From Loripinus fragilis (Eukaryota; Mollusca; Bivalvia; Lucinida; Lucinidae): a DNA stretch of 64,000 bases. Where the stretch lies: the NCBI GenBank assembly GCA_964019695.1, contig OZ026516.1, forward strand, positions 84,213,188 through 84,277,187, written 5' to 3'. The notes beneath the pieces were generated by a model. It did not search any database. It was given only the letters and a program-made list of their open reading frames with translations, and was not told the DNA's origin. Made by a program: the position numbers and the translations under genes. Below are positions 42,490 through 54,350 of the stretch, piece by piece (the stretch's first letter is position 1; every line of letters begins with the position of its first letter).

Positions 42490-42551
42490 TGAAACTTTTA
42501 AAAATATCTTTAAGATATACAATTCATCTTTATTGCTTCTTACAGAATGAC

Positions 42552-42680
42552 AAATGAGCCGCAACATGTGGTTTCCAACAATGTGGCATTTTGACATACT
42601 CAGACGAGCCTGTGTAGCCTTCTTTTAAGCTTAGAAACTCCAAATTATGTTCGTCCAGTAGCTTAATATTTATATAATAT
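42552..42680. mobile_element. MITE family A, left half, split by an insertion
   Basis: Left end 'atgagccgcaacatg' and 'ccaacaatgtgg', continuing to 'gcttaatatttatataat'. In intact copies the next text is 'attcaagc', which here resumes only at 47262. Confidence 0.88.
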
Positions 42681-45600
42681 TAGTAGAGGAGCCAGTGTTC
42701 AAAAATGTCAAAAATAAGCATTTAGGTATGTCCCCTTTTTAGCAGAATTTTCACTTGTTTTATCCTTTAGTACATAGTATAGGCAGTACGAAACCAGATA
42801 TTGCACTCAATTTAAGTCTTGCAAACATATCTGTAACAGTGTGTTTAATACGTTACCCCTCATTTTCTTAAAAACAAAAATATGTAATTAAGTCAATTTA
42901 GGTAGCAGACGAAATGTTTAAATGAACAAAACATTTATGCAATCTGTAAGAACATGCTATGCTCTACACATATTGATGTTTTTAAAAGTTATTTGGGCCC
43001 ATTATAATGTCATTTACGTCACATTTTCAACTATACCCTTAAAATTATTGATATTTTGTTAAAAAGTTTCATTTGACAAAAAAATCAATATGTGTTTAAC
43101 TTCTAGATAACATGTATTTAAAAGAGCGTTAACTGACCATTTCAAGACTTTAAGCAGATACGTTCTAACACAAATACTTTGTCAGTTATAAGCTGTTTAA
43201 TTAGATGACCATAGATAAAACTTTTTATAAGTTTAGAACCTCTTATGTTTGAAAATAAGCATGCATTTTTTCTGTTAGCTTTTAAACACCTTATGATAAT
43301 TGTTTTGATATCATCGACTTTAGAGTAATACTTAACAACATTTCTGAGGTAAAATATCGTTTTTGTTGGATTTTCAATATGTAACGTATAAAACAAAGTT
43401 GAAGACAAACAGATATTGCTTAATAGCTTAAATTATACATCACTGGAAAGTTTATTTCATTAAAAATGGGCGGGGCTGTGTTTGATAGGCATAAAAAGAG
43501 CATTTTTTTCAAAAGAAGAAGTTATCAGTACTAATTAGGAGACTGTGTATATGGTTGTATTTTTTTCTTTTAAGAAATGGTATACTTCTTGACTTAAAAA
43601 CAAAACACATTGTTTGCCAATTTTCTATGTTATGTTATGTATTTTATAAACTTATAAAATGATAAGTTTGATGCAACATCTCAACTAAGATGGATTACCT
43701 TAAGCTTGTTCAGTCAAATTTGCTAAAGTAACATATATAACTATAAATAAACGAATTCTATATCATGATTATACATTTGCCTCAACCGTTTTCCATTTTC
43801 AACTGAGCCTGAAAATCTAAAACAAATTTATATATTTGCACATTTTGTTCTTTTAATTGAACAAAACAATCTAATAAGCTATTCAGAAGCAGCCAAAGCT
43901 TTGTGTCGAACCTGTTCATACTCATCACTATATATAAATAGTTAATAAGATATAAGTTCTATCAAATCAGATTCATTTATGATAAAATGTCTAAGAATTT
44001 TTTAAATAATGTGTGGATGTTGGAAACTTTGTTTGTTGTTGTTCCTATTGGTTGTGGGAGTTTTGTATCGGGCCTTTGTATTCTAATTTGTTTCTAGTTC
44101 AGCAATCATCTTGACAAGGAAGAGAGCTGGTTGCTTCACTTTAATTATATTGTAGATATCTGTGTCCCGTGTCTCTTCCTAAAGGTGAAGTGGGTCAGCC
44201 AGGAGACTGTGATTGTGACAGTTCCTAGTCATGTTCACTTATAGAAAGAAGACGCTTGCTGGCAATCTAGACAGCATCACTCCTTAGTGAATACCGGTAT
44301 ATAAAATAAAATGTTGTTTACGTTACATTAAATTTAAGGAAACACAAGTGTTTGTTATCATTTATTCTTTAAGAGCGTGGCTCTGTTATGCAAATTGATT
44401 AAGCCACATCTAGTTTTGCATATATCAGAACTCAGAAAGTGACTTTTAAATTTATTCTAGTTATGAACTTTAATTTCAGCTCATTTTTAACATGGCTTTC
44501 ATTGTTTGATTAATGAAACTGATAGCCCTTTTAACTTAGCACTTCTAATCATTTGTCAAAGCAATGCAAACTTTAAAACTGATTCTGAATGGGTTATTTA
44601 AAATGAATTATTGCTGTTGAAATCTTCCCTAAGGATGCGTTTTACATGGCAAGGCAGTGATCATATCCAAGAAATCTAGATTTCTTCTGTTGTAATTTAC
44701 GATACCAAATTTACTTTATATTTCATCAGAGAGAAAAAGTTTAAGCCAAATTTAACTAGGATGCATTTAAATTAACGTTTAAAAGATTTTTTACGTTAAT
44801 CAGAATGTTGATAGGAATAGCAATATCTTAGAGTAAAAATAGCAGTCATAAGATCAAACTTAGTTTTAGCAATTATTGCTTATATAGCAGATGTTAAGTT
44901 CTATTATAATACCGTAGCAGTCATTGGACCCCATTTTAAACAAACTGTTGCAGGAATCCTGTCAGTTGATTCCTTTTATATGCGTTAAATAATAGATGAG
45001 TTGTAAACACATCAGGGTAAAGAGACAAAAAGGCATACATTAAATTATCTACTGTGCTAAAAATAATAACTATATGAACAATAGAGAAGGCACAATAGTT
45101 AGTATCATTACTTACACAAATAATAGATTTAGATGTTATGCTAAGAAAGTATGCATAAACTTAAAAAATAGTATGTATGCATGTTTAATTTGTCTGTCAC
45201 TCTTTTTTATCAATCGTCTGCCTAAGCAATTATATTTCTTTCGATTTATAAAAGTATCCTGGTACATCTCAGATAATGATAACAATTTTGATAACATATT
45301 GCCAATTGCACTATATGTAGGTATGATAGCATTTGTTGAGTATACTATCTGAAAGTTATCTTTGAAAGTAGCATAAGTATGGATGATCTATCAATTTACC
45401 ATAAATATAGCATCATTTAACAAGTTGGTACATGTTTTATAGGTATTAATTAGTTAGTTTTAAGGACTGAATGACGGTTGTTATGATTACTTATTGTGAG
45501 TGTAAAAATAAATAGTGTCCTGCTGATTAAAACGAGCATTAAAGCAGATTCTATCACGTATGATAATAAGCACTATAGCTAAAAGCAAACGTCTGCAAAC

Positions 45601-47260
45601 ATATTGGAATATATGATCAATCAAGTCCTATTCTAGAAAGTTGTTTGCTCAAGGTCCTGATTATCGAAGTCTAATCAATACTAACAATGCAGGGGAGCTT
45701 TTCTAACTTATTAACAGACATGTGTCTGTTTCTAAAGTATTAAAATGGTAATTTAGAATAAATGCTGTCCTGTTTCATTGCTTCACAAGCGTGTAGAACC
45801 AGGCAACACAATGATTAAAGTAATGATCTTTATATTTTTGTTATATACGTTACCAACATAAATAATACTCTTTTTCCAAAGCGGACACGCTGTAGAGACT
45901 AAAATGTTATAACCCCAAGGATAGCTAAGGTGGGTGCTAAATCAGAGACAGAAATCATCACGATTTCCACAAACTTCAGTTTTCTGTCATATGACACTGA
46001 TAAAGGTATCTAATGTTTCACTTCTTGATTTGGACTTCTGCTTGGAATATCTGACATGTTTTAGAGTTTTAATGTATATTTAGTGCCTTATTGCTTTAAA
46101 TATAGCTGCTGTAACGAATAACCGTTTATAAATGCATATATTTGATGGCTTTTACAAAGTGTGATGGATCTGACTATGTTACTACGTGCTCTTTATTTAT
46201 CCATTGAGCTGTTGGCGGTGAAAGAAAATGTCTTGTATATGTCATTTAATGCCATTTAATGCACAAAAAGAAGCAAATACATGGTAGTGGCACAGGTTTG
46301 ATAGAATTAATTAAGCTTTTTGAAACAATTTAGTTATGAATAATAAATAGGTATCAATTATCCTATTTATATGATTCCTTAAACATATACTTAATGACAT
46401 TTATGTGCTTTCTCCCTTTAAACCAAATATGATTTTGTTGATGTTGCATCTCATTCATATTAAATGTTTAAAAATAAAATATTTCCAATCTATTTTTGAG
46501 CACTAAGATGGTGATCAATTTCATTTTCACCTACTAGCTGTTTGAACGCATATACACCTAACATTGCACAAAAATATTTTTTAAAAGAAAGTAACGTATA
46601 TAACAGAACTTCCAGGTTCCTAAACTAATATTATTATTCTGCTATTAAGCTGCATCTAATTAAAATATCAATAATAAGGATATGTAAGAAAACGATGCAA
46701 ATGATAATAGCACAATAGTAGTTAGGAGTTTCCTTATTATGTAATGGTAACGTATTAGACTTGGCTATTGTATGGTAAATACACATGTTCATCAAAAGCT
46801 TACAGAAATTTATAATATATTAAGTAGCTAAGAAAATCTTAATGTACAAAAATCTCCCTCCACACGTCTTTTGGCAGCCCATGGCAAAGTAAATAATAGT
46901 AATATAATTGAATGTAAGTAACGTATATAACAATTACGTAAGCATAAGTCAATTAAACTTATTGTCAGTTTGGTGCTTTTAATTAATTTACTGTAAAGCA
47001 ATATGCAGATAGTAGGAAATGTGACCTATCTGGTCTAAATAACTTTTCTTTTCAGTAATGCAGCGAATAGCTTACTACATGAAGCCTGCATGAGGGTAGC
47101 TATGGTTACCCCATAAGTAAACATCTTTTGCAAGACTTAAAATTTGTGCAATATCTGTTTTCACACTTCTGAAACATCATACTAACTGATGATATAGTCT
47201 AAAATTCTGCTACTTACCGGCCACTTTTTTCCATTTTTTGAATCTCTGGCTCCCCTACTA
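42681..47260. mobile_element. ~4.58-kb TIR element inserted in a MITE; no transposase visible
   Basis: Left end 'tagtagaggagccag' and 'ttcaaaaatg' is matched in inverse orientation at the right ('cattttttgaatctc', 'tggctcccctacta'). The similarity continues with 'agcagaatttt' on both sides, giving ~75 bp of imperfect TIR. The host sequence repeats ATATT (5 bp) if the element starts at AGTAG, or TAT (3 bp) if it starts at TAGTAG. The interior is AT-rich, with recurring 'gtaacgtatataac' words (43728, 46590, 46918) and only short ORFs (88 and 92 codons, no domain). I infer a large non-autonomous DNA transposon of unassigned superfamily. Confidence 0.8.
44103..44245. repeat. Dispersed repeat fragment inside the 4.58-kb element
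   Basis: Shares blocks in order with 10596-10756 (aatcatcttga, gagagctg, tgtgattgtgaca). It may be an older insertion carried by the element. Confidence 0.5.
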
Positions 47261-47372
47261 TATTCAAGCGACAAGCAAAGGCTCTGATCAGTCTGCGCGT
47301 ATGCGCAGGCTGGTCTGAGCCTTTGCTGGTCGCACATACCACATTGTTGGAAATCTCATGTCGCGGCTCAAA
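47261..47372. mobile_element. MITE family A, right half
   Basis: Resumes with 'tattcaagcgacaagc', then 'ggctctgatcagtctgcgcg', and ends 'cacattgttggaaatctcat' and 'gtcgcggctca'. Confidence 0.88.
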
Positions 47373-47433
47373 TAATATTGAATAAAGATGCCATCGTGGG
47401 GGCTTGGGCTGCTGTTACCGGGATATGAGGACC

Positions 47434-47686
47434 TGGGCCCGAAATTACACTGCCTCCTAAAAGTTAAGGAAGTTACTTACTAAAGTATTGATTTATCAGG
47501 ATGCGAAAAATAACGTTTAAAACTGATTAAAATCAAAATAGTTTCATTTTTTTCTCTAGATCACAATGTTATCTTTGACCACACGTACTGCATCTATCTA
47601 GGCAATTTATTTAGCATGTTGAAATATCAATACTTAACTTAAGTCTTCCTTAACTTTAAGGAGGCTTTGTAATTCCGGGCCCTGTA
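47434..47686. mobile_element. MITE family B, copy 1
   Basis: Left 'gggcccgaaattacactgcc' with 'agttaaggaag' and right 'cttccttaactttaaggagg' with 'gtaattccgggccc' are inverted over ~50 bp. The centre shares 'tttgaccaca' and 'gcaatttattta' with copy 2 at 57032-57268. No coding frame; the minus ORF starting at 47831 runs into it. Confidence 0.88.
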
Positions 47687-48740
47687 CTACTATGTAAAGT
47701 TTAAAAACGTTAAAAGATAAAATAACAGAACGGAGTACCACCGAAACTGCAATATCTTTAATATGCAGTGAAAATCCAGATAAGTTTACATGTATACTAA
47801 TACTTTTAAGAATGAAGTGACAACAGACCAAAACGGTAAATTGCTTTTAAATACGTGTGGTATTTTATTTTACTGTCGCAATGGCGAAAAGAGTGCAGCT
47901 ATAAAACGTATGCAAACTGTACGGGGTTCAGTATTACATTTTTTTTTATCTTATTCTTAACATCCAAGTAAACAATTTTTCAGCTATGTCGGCGCATTCA
48001 AGATTAAGATGCGCGGATCCAGAGATGGGTGGCAGAGGGTCCTGCCCCCCTCCCTGGAAAGTCGGAAACCTTTAGGGCTCTTTAGCAATACTGGTCCAGA
48101 TCCCCTGGAAAATTTAAAGCTACTAAGCCAGCATTCCATATTGGGTAATTATCGCCCCGCCAGCGTTTTGCTGTTGCGCTGATGATAGTCCGCTTTTAGT
48201 GGTATTTTGATTCCTCACTCCCTTCATCTAAAAGAAATGTGTCTGTTGAGTTAGACTTCCTCTGATAAAACATTCTGGATCCGCGCATGATTAAGTGATG
48301 ATAACAACATCACATTAGCTTGCCCATTCGGGAACATTTGGTATTTTTGTATAAATATGTGCATTTTCTCACTAAAATTTTACAAAATCGAAGAAAGCGT
48401 ATCAGTGCAAAGCTAGATGTCGGTACAAGAAATGGGTACACCCTATGTCACATATGAAAATAAATAAATAAAGAGGGTGGGCGGGGCGCAGTAATGTGAA
48501 CCTGCATTTAGTAACCCTGTTGGCGCATTTTGTTAATACACTGCGTTGCCAGGTAAGAAAATGGGTATAGATCTGGCACTTTTTCTTACCTTCCTTCAGG
48601 GACCATCCCCTCGCCACCCCCACCCCACCAACCTTGCTATCATATTCCCTTCCTAATTCAAGCATACTGATTTCACCTTAAATGTATCAGTGCAGAATTA
48701 AAACACGTTTTCCCTGACCGACTAGACCAGGGTTCATACA
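47687..48740. other. No gene recognised
   Basis: A minus ORF at 48402-48665 shows no domain. No repeat end identified. Confidence 0.35.
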
Positions 48741-48744
48741 GACA

Positions 48745-49135
48745 AGATTGTGTAAAATTCAAGTACTTTTCAAGGACTCCTAAAAGACTTTTCTACTGTC
48801 TTCAAGGACTGAAAACTTAAGAAAAATACTGATTTACACGTTAAAATTCTACGCCGGAAATGCTAGAGTCCATTACTAAAGATATTAGTTCAAGAAAATT
48901 AGAATAAAATTGAGGTGTCTTTATTTGGTGCAGCATATGCTGCACCAAATAAAGGCACCACAATTTGATACTATTTTAGGTCTCCAAAACACTGTTGAAT
49001 CCTCCTGTAATTGATAAAATTCAAGGACTTTGCAAGGTCTTTGAGTGTTTTTCAAGTACTTTTCAAGGCAAATTTAATTTTCAAGGATTTTTCAAGACAC
49101 TCCTGTATATTCAAGTACTTTTCAAGCCTGTGTGA
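48745..49135. repeat. Imperfect repeat of 'tcaaggacttttcaag' words around a palindrome
   Basis: 'caagtacttttcaagg' recurs at 48760, 49050 and 49110, with variants 'caaggactttgcaagg' and 'caaggatttttcaag'. The palindrome at 48908-48966 sits between them. Confidence 0.75.
48908..48966. repeat. Zero-spacer palindrome, 36 bp perfect
   Basis: 48919-48954 is perfectly self-complementary, centred on GCAGCATATGCTGC, with no loop. The symmetry extends outward to ~59 bp with two mismatched pairs. Confidence 0.95.
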
Positions 49136-49760
49136 AGCCTGTAGACAAAACATGCATGCCCCTGACTGAAGATGAGCGCTTTTCACAACACTTAACAGCT
49201 GCAAAACCTCTCAATTTGTCTTCTGAATTTCGTTCCCTGGTAGTCTTCCATTTGTAGCATTTTTTGTAACTTGGCACGCTTAAACTATATCAGATTCAGG
49301 CACTTAGTGTGTGGCAGTATGTATCAATCTCCGAAATCAAAACCACTGTCACTCCGATAGCAAGCATGCCAGCCGTCAAGTAACCTCTGCACATTTTGCT
49401 AACCATCAAAATGATATGACCTTAAGCAAATTTCAAATATTGATATTTAAATAGCATTTTGGGGGCATGGCTCTTTTATATCATGCAGGAGAATGATATA
49501 GAATTGTGGCGGTACATGCAATTTGTGGCAAAGGTTGGTGTAATTCCGGCTATGATCAAAAGAATAGCCTTTTTTCATTGAAAATATTGCAATTGCCATT
49601 TGAAAAGTCGCCCTGGGTACTACGGACATATATCAAAAGCATTTAACACATTCCGAGTCCTTATCATTCAATAAAGAAGCAACCTGTTTGCTGCTTTCGT
49701 CTCCAAGAAACTCTCTATAAGAAATAAAAATGGATTAATACAGACCCTGTCCATCCATAT
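49136..49760. other. No gene recognised
   Basis: No supported frame or repeat end. Confidence 0.35.
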
Positions 49761-49764
49761 TCTG

Positions 49765-49835
49765 TTTGTTTACCTCCGGTAGCCAACACCCTCCGAGATC
49801 TACACATGCGGTTTACCTGGGTGGTTACACCACTA
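49765..49835. repeat. Inverted copy of 37845-37925
   Basis: 'tacctccggtagccaacac' and 'cgagatctacacatgcgg' match 37845-37925 in reverse complement. Confidence 0.7.
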
Positions 49836-49899
49836 TTAAACACAACTAGACTTCATCAATGGTACACCATCGCAAATCCACACTTTTTATCTAACCCCA

Positions 49900-50215
49900 G
49901 CATCTGCACAGTTTGAAATTATATGCAATGTCCAATGGTTTATGAGGGGATGCATTTAGAAGAAAGTACATGATTTTACCTTTGACCTTGACCTTAAGGT
50001 CAAGGATGCACATGAAATGTTGCATCATATGACCTATGCACCTGCAAAGTTTGATGTTGCTATGTTCAACTGTTTTGGAGGAAATGCATTTGCAAGAAAT
50101 ATTTGATTTGACCAAAGGTCAAGGTCACATGAAGCATTGTCCTCTTCATCATGTGACCTATGTACCTGTAGTTTGAAGTTGCTACAGCCAATGGCAGCAT
50201 TTACAAGAAAACTAG
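49900..50215. repeat. AGGTCA-containing tandem repeat, about two units
   Basis: 'gcaccttgcaaagtttga'-like text (cctgcaaagtttgatgttgc), 'ggaaatgcatttgcaagaaa' and 'tttgaccttgaccttaagg' recur at ~130-140-bp spacing. The same family is longer at 55475-55935. Confidence 0.8.
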
Positions 50216-50217
50216 AA

Positions 50218-50248
50218 ACGGGCCCGCGCAAGCGCGGGTTATGATGAA
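50218..50248. repeat. Short GC hairpin 'cccgcgcaagcgcggg'
   Basis: Perfect stem around a CAAG-type loop, directly following the AGGTCA repeat ('actagaaacgggcccgcgc'). A relative, 'actagaaaagagcccacgca' with 'agcgcgg', occurs at 59480-59507. It may mark the end of an element family. Confidence 0.6.
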
Positions 50249-50880
50249 AAGTGTTCTGAGCTCGGCTGAGCATGGCAGATGTCCTCATAAATATTAAAAT
50301 TGAGAACAATTGTTAGCATTTCAATATCTAAGAGTAGGATAAATACTAACGAAATTCCGATATGAATCAAGGGCCATAACTCTGTTATAAAGTATATTAT
50401 CTATTTCTATCAACCTAACTCAAAAATAAGGCGGTAACGACCCAAGGGTGAATCTTGATCGAAACAACGCATGTAGCATAACGCACTACTATATTGTTAA
50501 TCGAAGTGACACCAACGTATATGTATGCCAATGAAAACTGTAAGTTGTCATATCAACTTTAGTCCTTTTCCAATGCTTTTTCATTCCCCTGAGATGACCA
50601 GATATTGAGGGGATGCAGACCTTGGGTCATATTTTAATGTCTTACTCATGCTTGTGCTGGCTAGATACTATAAGTGAAATATGGAATGAGCTTCACAGCT
50701 TAAGAGAGACCCACAGATGCCTGTACACACCATAAGCTCATTTATGAGCCTTCGGCTCAGATGAACTAAAAAATATACGAAATTTTGTGACTGCAGGAAA
50801 AATAGGCCAAAGTTTTCTATTCTGCCTGTATAGATTAGTATAATTGATAAAAAGAATACAGCAAATTCATTCTGTTTGAA
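50249..50880. other. No gene recognised
   Basis: Minus ORF 50668-50910 has no domain and runs into the tRNA-like remnant. Confidence 0.35.
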
Positions 50881-50881
50881 A

Positions 50882-50955
50882 GAAAGACCAGGAATCGAAC
50901 CAATGGCCACTTGGTTGATAGTAACACTCTACTGATTGAGTTAAGCAGCCCATCA
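50882..50955 (-). mobile_element. tRNA-like remnant, minus strand
   Basis: Minus strand gives 'ttaactcaatcagtagagtg' (A-box-like) and 'ttggttcgattcctgg' (perfect B-box core GGTTCGATTCC). The T stem and anticodon stem have several mismatches, so I read it as a SINE head or tRNA pseudogene. Confidence 0.55.
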
Positions 50956-51132
50956 GTTAAGAGTGGTGTATATGGTTAAAGCATTAATGAATGTGGCATT
51001 AAATCCAAAGTTTTGAAAAATGTCTACTGTAATATTCCAAAATTTTATGACTCCCTAAACTTTGCTGTAAATATGCCAAAAATTGAACCAAAAGGGTTTT
51101 TATAGAATAATACCAAATAAAGATATTGACAG

Positions 51133-51205
51133 AACTGCAAACAGTGAAGACCCTGATTAGACTGCTTCTCTAGGGACAGTCTGATGTGGGTCTGCACTGT
51201 TTGAC
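51133..51205. repeat. Hairpin repeat 'aaacagtgaagacc ... ggtctgcactgttt'
   Basis: Outer arms pair with one or two mismatches. Inner 'agactg' and 'cagtct' pair as well. Similar to 29855-29920. Confidence 0.7.
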
Positions 51206-51364
51206 CATACCGAATTGTCCAAAAAGTTGGGCATTAATTTCATGGTAATTTCTTTTGGTAATTGTGTTATCTTTCACGACTATTGATGAGGACAGTGATT
51301 ATTACAATAAAAAGGAATGGGTACATACACTTTAAATTTATGTTTTCAAACAAACACATGGTGA

Positions 51365-52760
51365 TGGTGTTGGTAATCAAAAGTACTGTCGTAATGAGAC
51401 GGTTCTTTTGGGCACCCAAAATATAAAACCATGGTTGCAAATAGAGCTTACACGTTTACAAAATTTTGTTAAGGTTTAGACGGATTCCAAAAGTCGAAAT
51501 GATTCCGTTTACACGCACCTACACAGCATTTCTACACGTCGAATCACGGGTTTGTTGTAACTACCATGCAACAACAGACTTCTTTCTTCATAAGAAATGA
51601 TACCTATGTAAAGCTTTTATATTTGAAAAGCAAAAATGAAATCGGTATATACATCCGCTGTAACTACCAGACAACAACAGACTTCTTTCGTTATAATAAA
51701 TGATACCACTGTAAATTAAGCTTATATCTTTGAAATACAAAAAAGTATCAGACTCAAAAGCGCCGTATCAATGAGACGGTTCTTTTGGGCACCCAAAATA
51801 TAAAACCATGGTTGCAAATATGGCTACCATGTTTACAATTTTTACACGGATTCCAGAAATCGAATAATACCACGGTAAAGCTTATATCTTTGAAACACAA
51901 AAAATCGGTATATACACTTTAAATGTTTTCAACTATAACATATGGTGTAGGTACTAAAATGTACCGTCTCAATGAGACAATTCTTTTGTGCACCATAAAT
52001 ATAAACCCATGGTTGCAAAAGGACTTCCATGTTTACAATTTTTTACACGAATTCCAGAAATCGAATGTTACCAATGTAAAGCATATATCTTTGAAACGCA
52101 AAAAAGAAATCAGTATATACACTTTAAATGTTTTCAACCAATATATATCTTGTGAGTACTCAAAAGTACCGTCTCAATGAGACGGTTCTTTTGAGCACCC
52201 AAGATATAAAACCATGGTTGTAAATAGGGCTTTTAAGATTTTGTAAACGTTTACACGAATTCCAGAAATAGAGGTGGTGCCACTGTAAAGCTTATATCTT
52301 TGAAAACGCAAAAAAGAAATCGGTATATACGCTTTAAATGTTTTCAACTAAAACATATATATGTAGTACCATCTCAATGAGACGGCTCTTTTGAGCACCC
52401 AAAATATAAAACCATGGTAGCAATTTTGCAAATGACCTGTGCATAAAAGCGGGGTATGGTTGCAAATGATTTGTGCATAAAAGCAAAAAATAGGTGTGGT
52501 TCGGTAAAACAGTCAAGTTTCCAGTGGTTTGGTGTGTACAGGGCTACAAGGCATTTCTACACGTCGAATCGCGGGTTCGCTGTAACTATCTTCATTCATT
52601 ATGATAGATGATACCACTGTAAAGCTTTTATCTTTGAAACGCCAAAAAATCAGTATGGTACACATTAATTGTTTTCAACCAAAACATATGGCCACATATG
52701 TTGTGGGTGCTTGAAAACCGTCTCAAGAGACTTTTCTTTTGAGCACCCAAAATATAAGGG
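51365..52760. repeat. ~200-bp satellite, each unit with a 'GTCTCAATGAGAC' hairpin
   Basis: Hairpins at about 51369, 51752, 51946, 52151, 52355 and 52706, mostly at 194-205-bp steps, with two steps near 350-380. Around them 'cacccaaaatataaaaccat', 'ggttgcaaatagggct', 'ttacacgaattccagaaat' and 'cttatatctttgaaacgc' recur. The stem 'ctcaaaagtaccgtctc' / 'gagacggttcttttgag' is kept better than the rest. Confidence 0.9.
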
Positions 52761-53392
52761 GTCTGTTACTAAGCCTGTAGGTCAGCATTTTTTTTTTCAA
52801 AACTCTGCTTCCAGGGCAGGTAAGTTTTATCTTATTTGCCTATAGGCTGTGAGGATTATTTACGTTTTGATTCGACAGGTACCCGTATGATGAACAAAAA
52901 TATATGGAACATCGGTAAGAAAAAGTCTGCAAGAGCCGGAAATAGACTAACAATAACTCTTTAGGTGCCAACTAAGTATTGAAACCACACACCCTGGTTT
53001 CACCCCTAAAAGTATGCATTTCCTGTTCCAAGCAAAACCTTCGTGCATTATTCATTTTCAGAAATTTGACAATCCAGAAAATTAGCGAAAGGCAGGGTAT
53101 ACATACATGTATATATGTAGTTAATATTAAAATAAGTTGTTAATGGTGAGGTAAACTTTTTTTGAGAAACATGGGGTAATTAAATGCCATACTACTTTTG
53201 TCGCAAGAACTGAACTGCAGCAAAAAAATACTTAAAGAATCTGATTGGAACCTTATTTGGCAGACTGTTGAGAAATGGTCTTAGACTATTTGAATAGACA
53301 TGTTGCTGTAAATTTACCAAATTGGATCCAATTACCTAATCAAGCCTGAAAATGGTCAATTAGCTTGTTTATCTTGTTTGTTTGTTGGTTTT

Positions 53393-53400
<8 letters not shown>
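52761..53400. other. No feature recognised
   Basis: Non-repetitive at this scale. No supported frame. Confidence 0.35.
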
Positions 53401-53424
<24 letters not shown>

Positions 53425-53430
53425 GAGTGG
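53392..53430. repeat. Poly-T followed by poly-G run
   Basis: Same T-then-G layout as 11479-11523. Confidence 0.85.
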
Positions 53431-53639
53431 GGGTGAGGGTTGGGCATGTTAGGTCAAGGCGCTCATTGGAACATGAATTTAAGCGCCCAGTGTAACTGAT
53501 GCTACCCACATCATCTAATTGCAAATTTTAAGACGTCTGCTGTGTCATCTGTTGATGACTTGAAAGACTGCTGTGGCAAGTAGTGTAGGCACAGATAAGA
53601 CTGCCTTTTTGTCCACACTGTTTATCGGGAAGTATGGAA

Positions 53640-54350
53640 CTCAACACAGCAGACAACAACAGCCGGGTAATATATTCTATTGCATACAAAATAACTAAGT
53701 ACCATTATTCATTTATATTCACCTTTCTAGTAAAAGAAACCACTCAGGCCAACAAAGAATATGAAATTTTCGGGCCATTTTGAGTCCGATTAGGTAAGTT
53801 TACAGACCCCCCCCCCCCCCCCCCCCCACCACCATATCTAAATCCTTGTCAATACAAATGCTGTAGTAGACTTAGAGATAATGTTTATTTTGAAATAAAA
53901 GTAATGAGCTTTCGACAGACTTTGTTGTTCCTTTTTTTTTTGTCCCTTACTGTGGCGCAGGACGATAGTCCTAGCCTACGCATGTGAATGACATGGTCAC
54001 TTGTCTGACCGCCACAATATACGTTGGGCGTATGCAACAACAACAGCCGGGAAATATATTATAATGCATACCAAATAACTCGGAACCATTATATTCGTTC
54101 ATTTCCACCTCTCTAGTAATATAAACCACTCAGATGAACAAACACAAAAACATGGCATTTTCGGGCTTGATTGGGTCCGATTCAGTAATTGGGCCAGATT
54201 CGGTAGGTTACGGACCCTCCAAATCTAAATCAATTTCAAAACTTTTTTTTTCATAACATAGACTTAATGATAATGTTTATTTTGAAATAAAACCAATGAA
54301 CTTTTGACAGACTTTGTCATTCCTTTCTATGTCCCTTCCTGTGCATCCTC
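53640..54350. repeat. Tandem duplication, two units of ~390 bp
   Basis: 53640-53990 and 54030-54350 share 'acaacaacagccggg', 'accactcag', 'gataatgtttattttgaaat', 'gacagactttgt' and 'ttccttt..tgtccctt' in order, offset ~395. A poly-C run (53808-53827) is in unit 1 only. Confidence 0.85.

Noticed and set aside
42681..47260. 88- and 92-codon ORFs as a transposase of the 4.6-kb element
   Set aside because: Too short, A/T-biased, with no catalytic motif or zinc finger visible.
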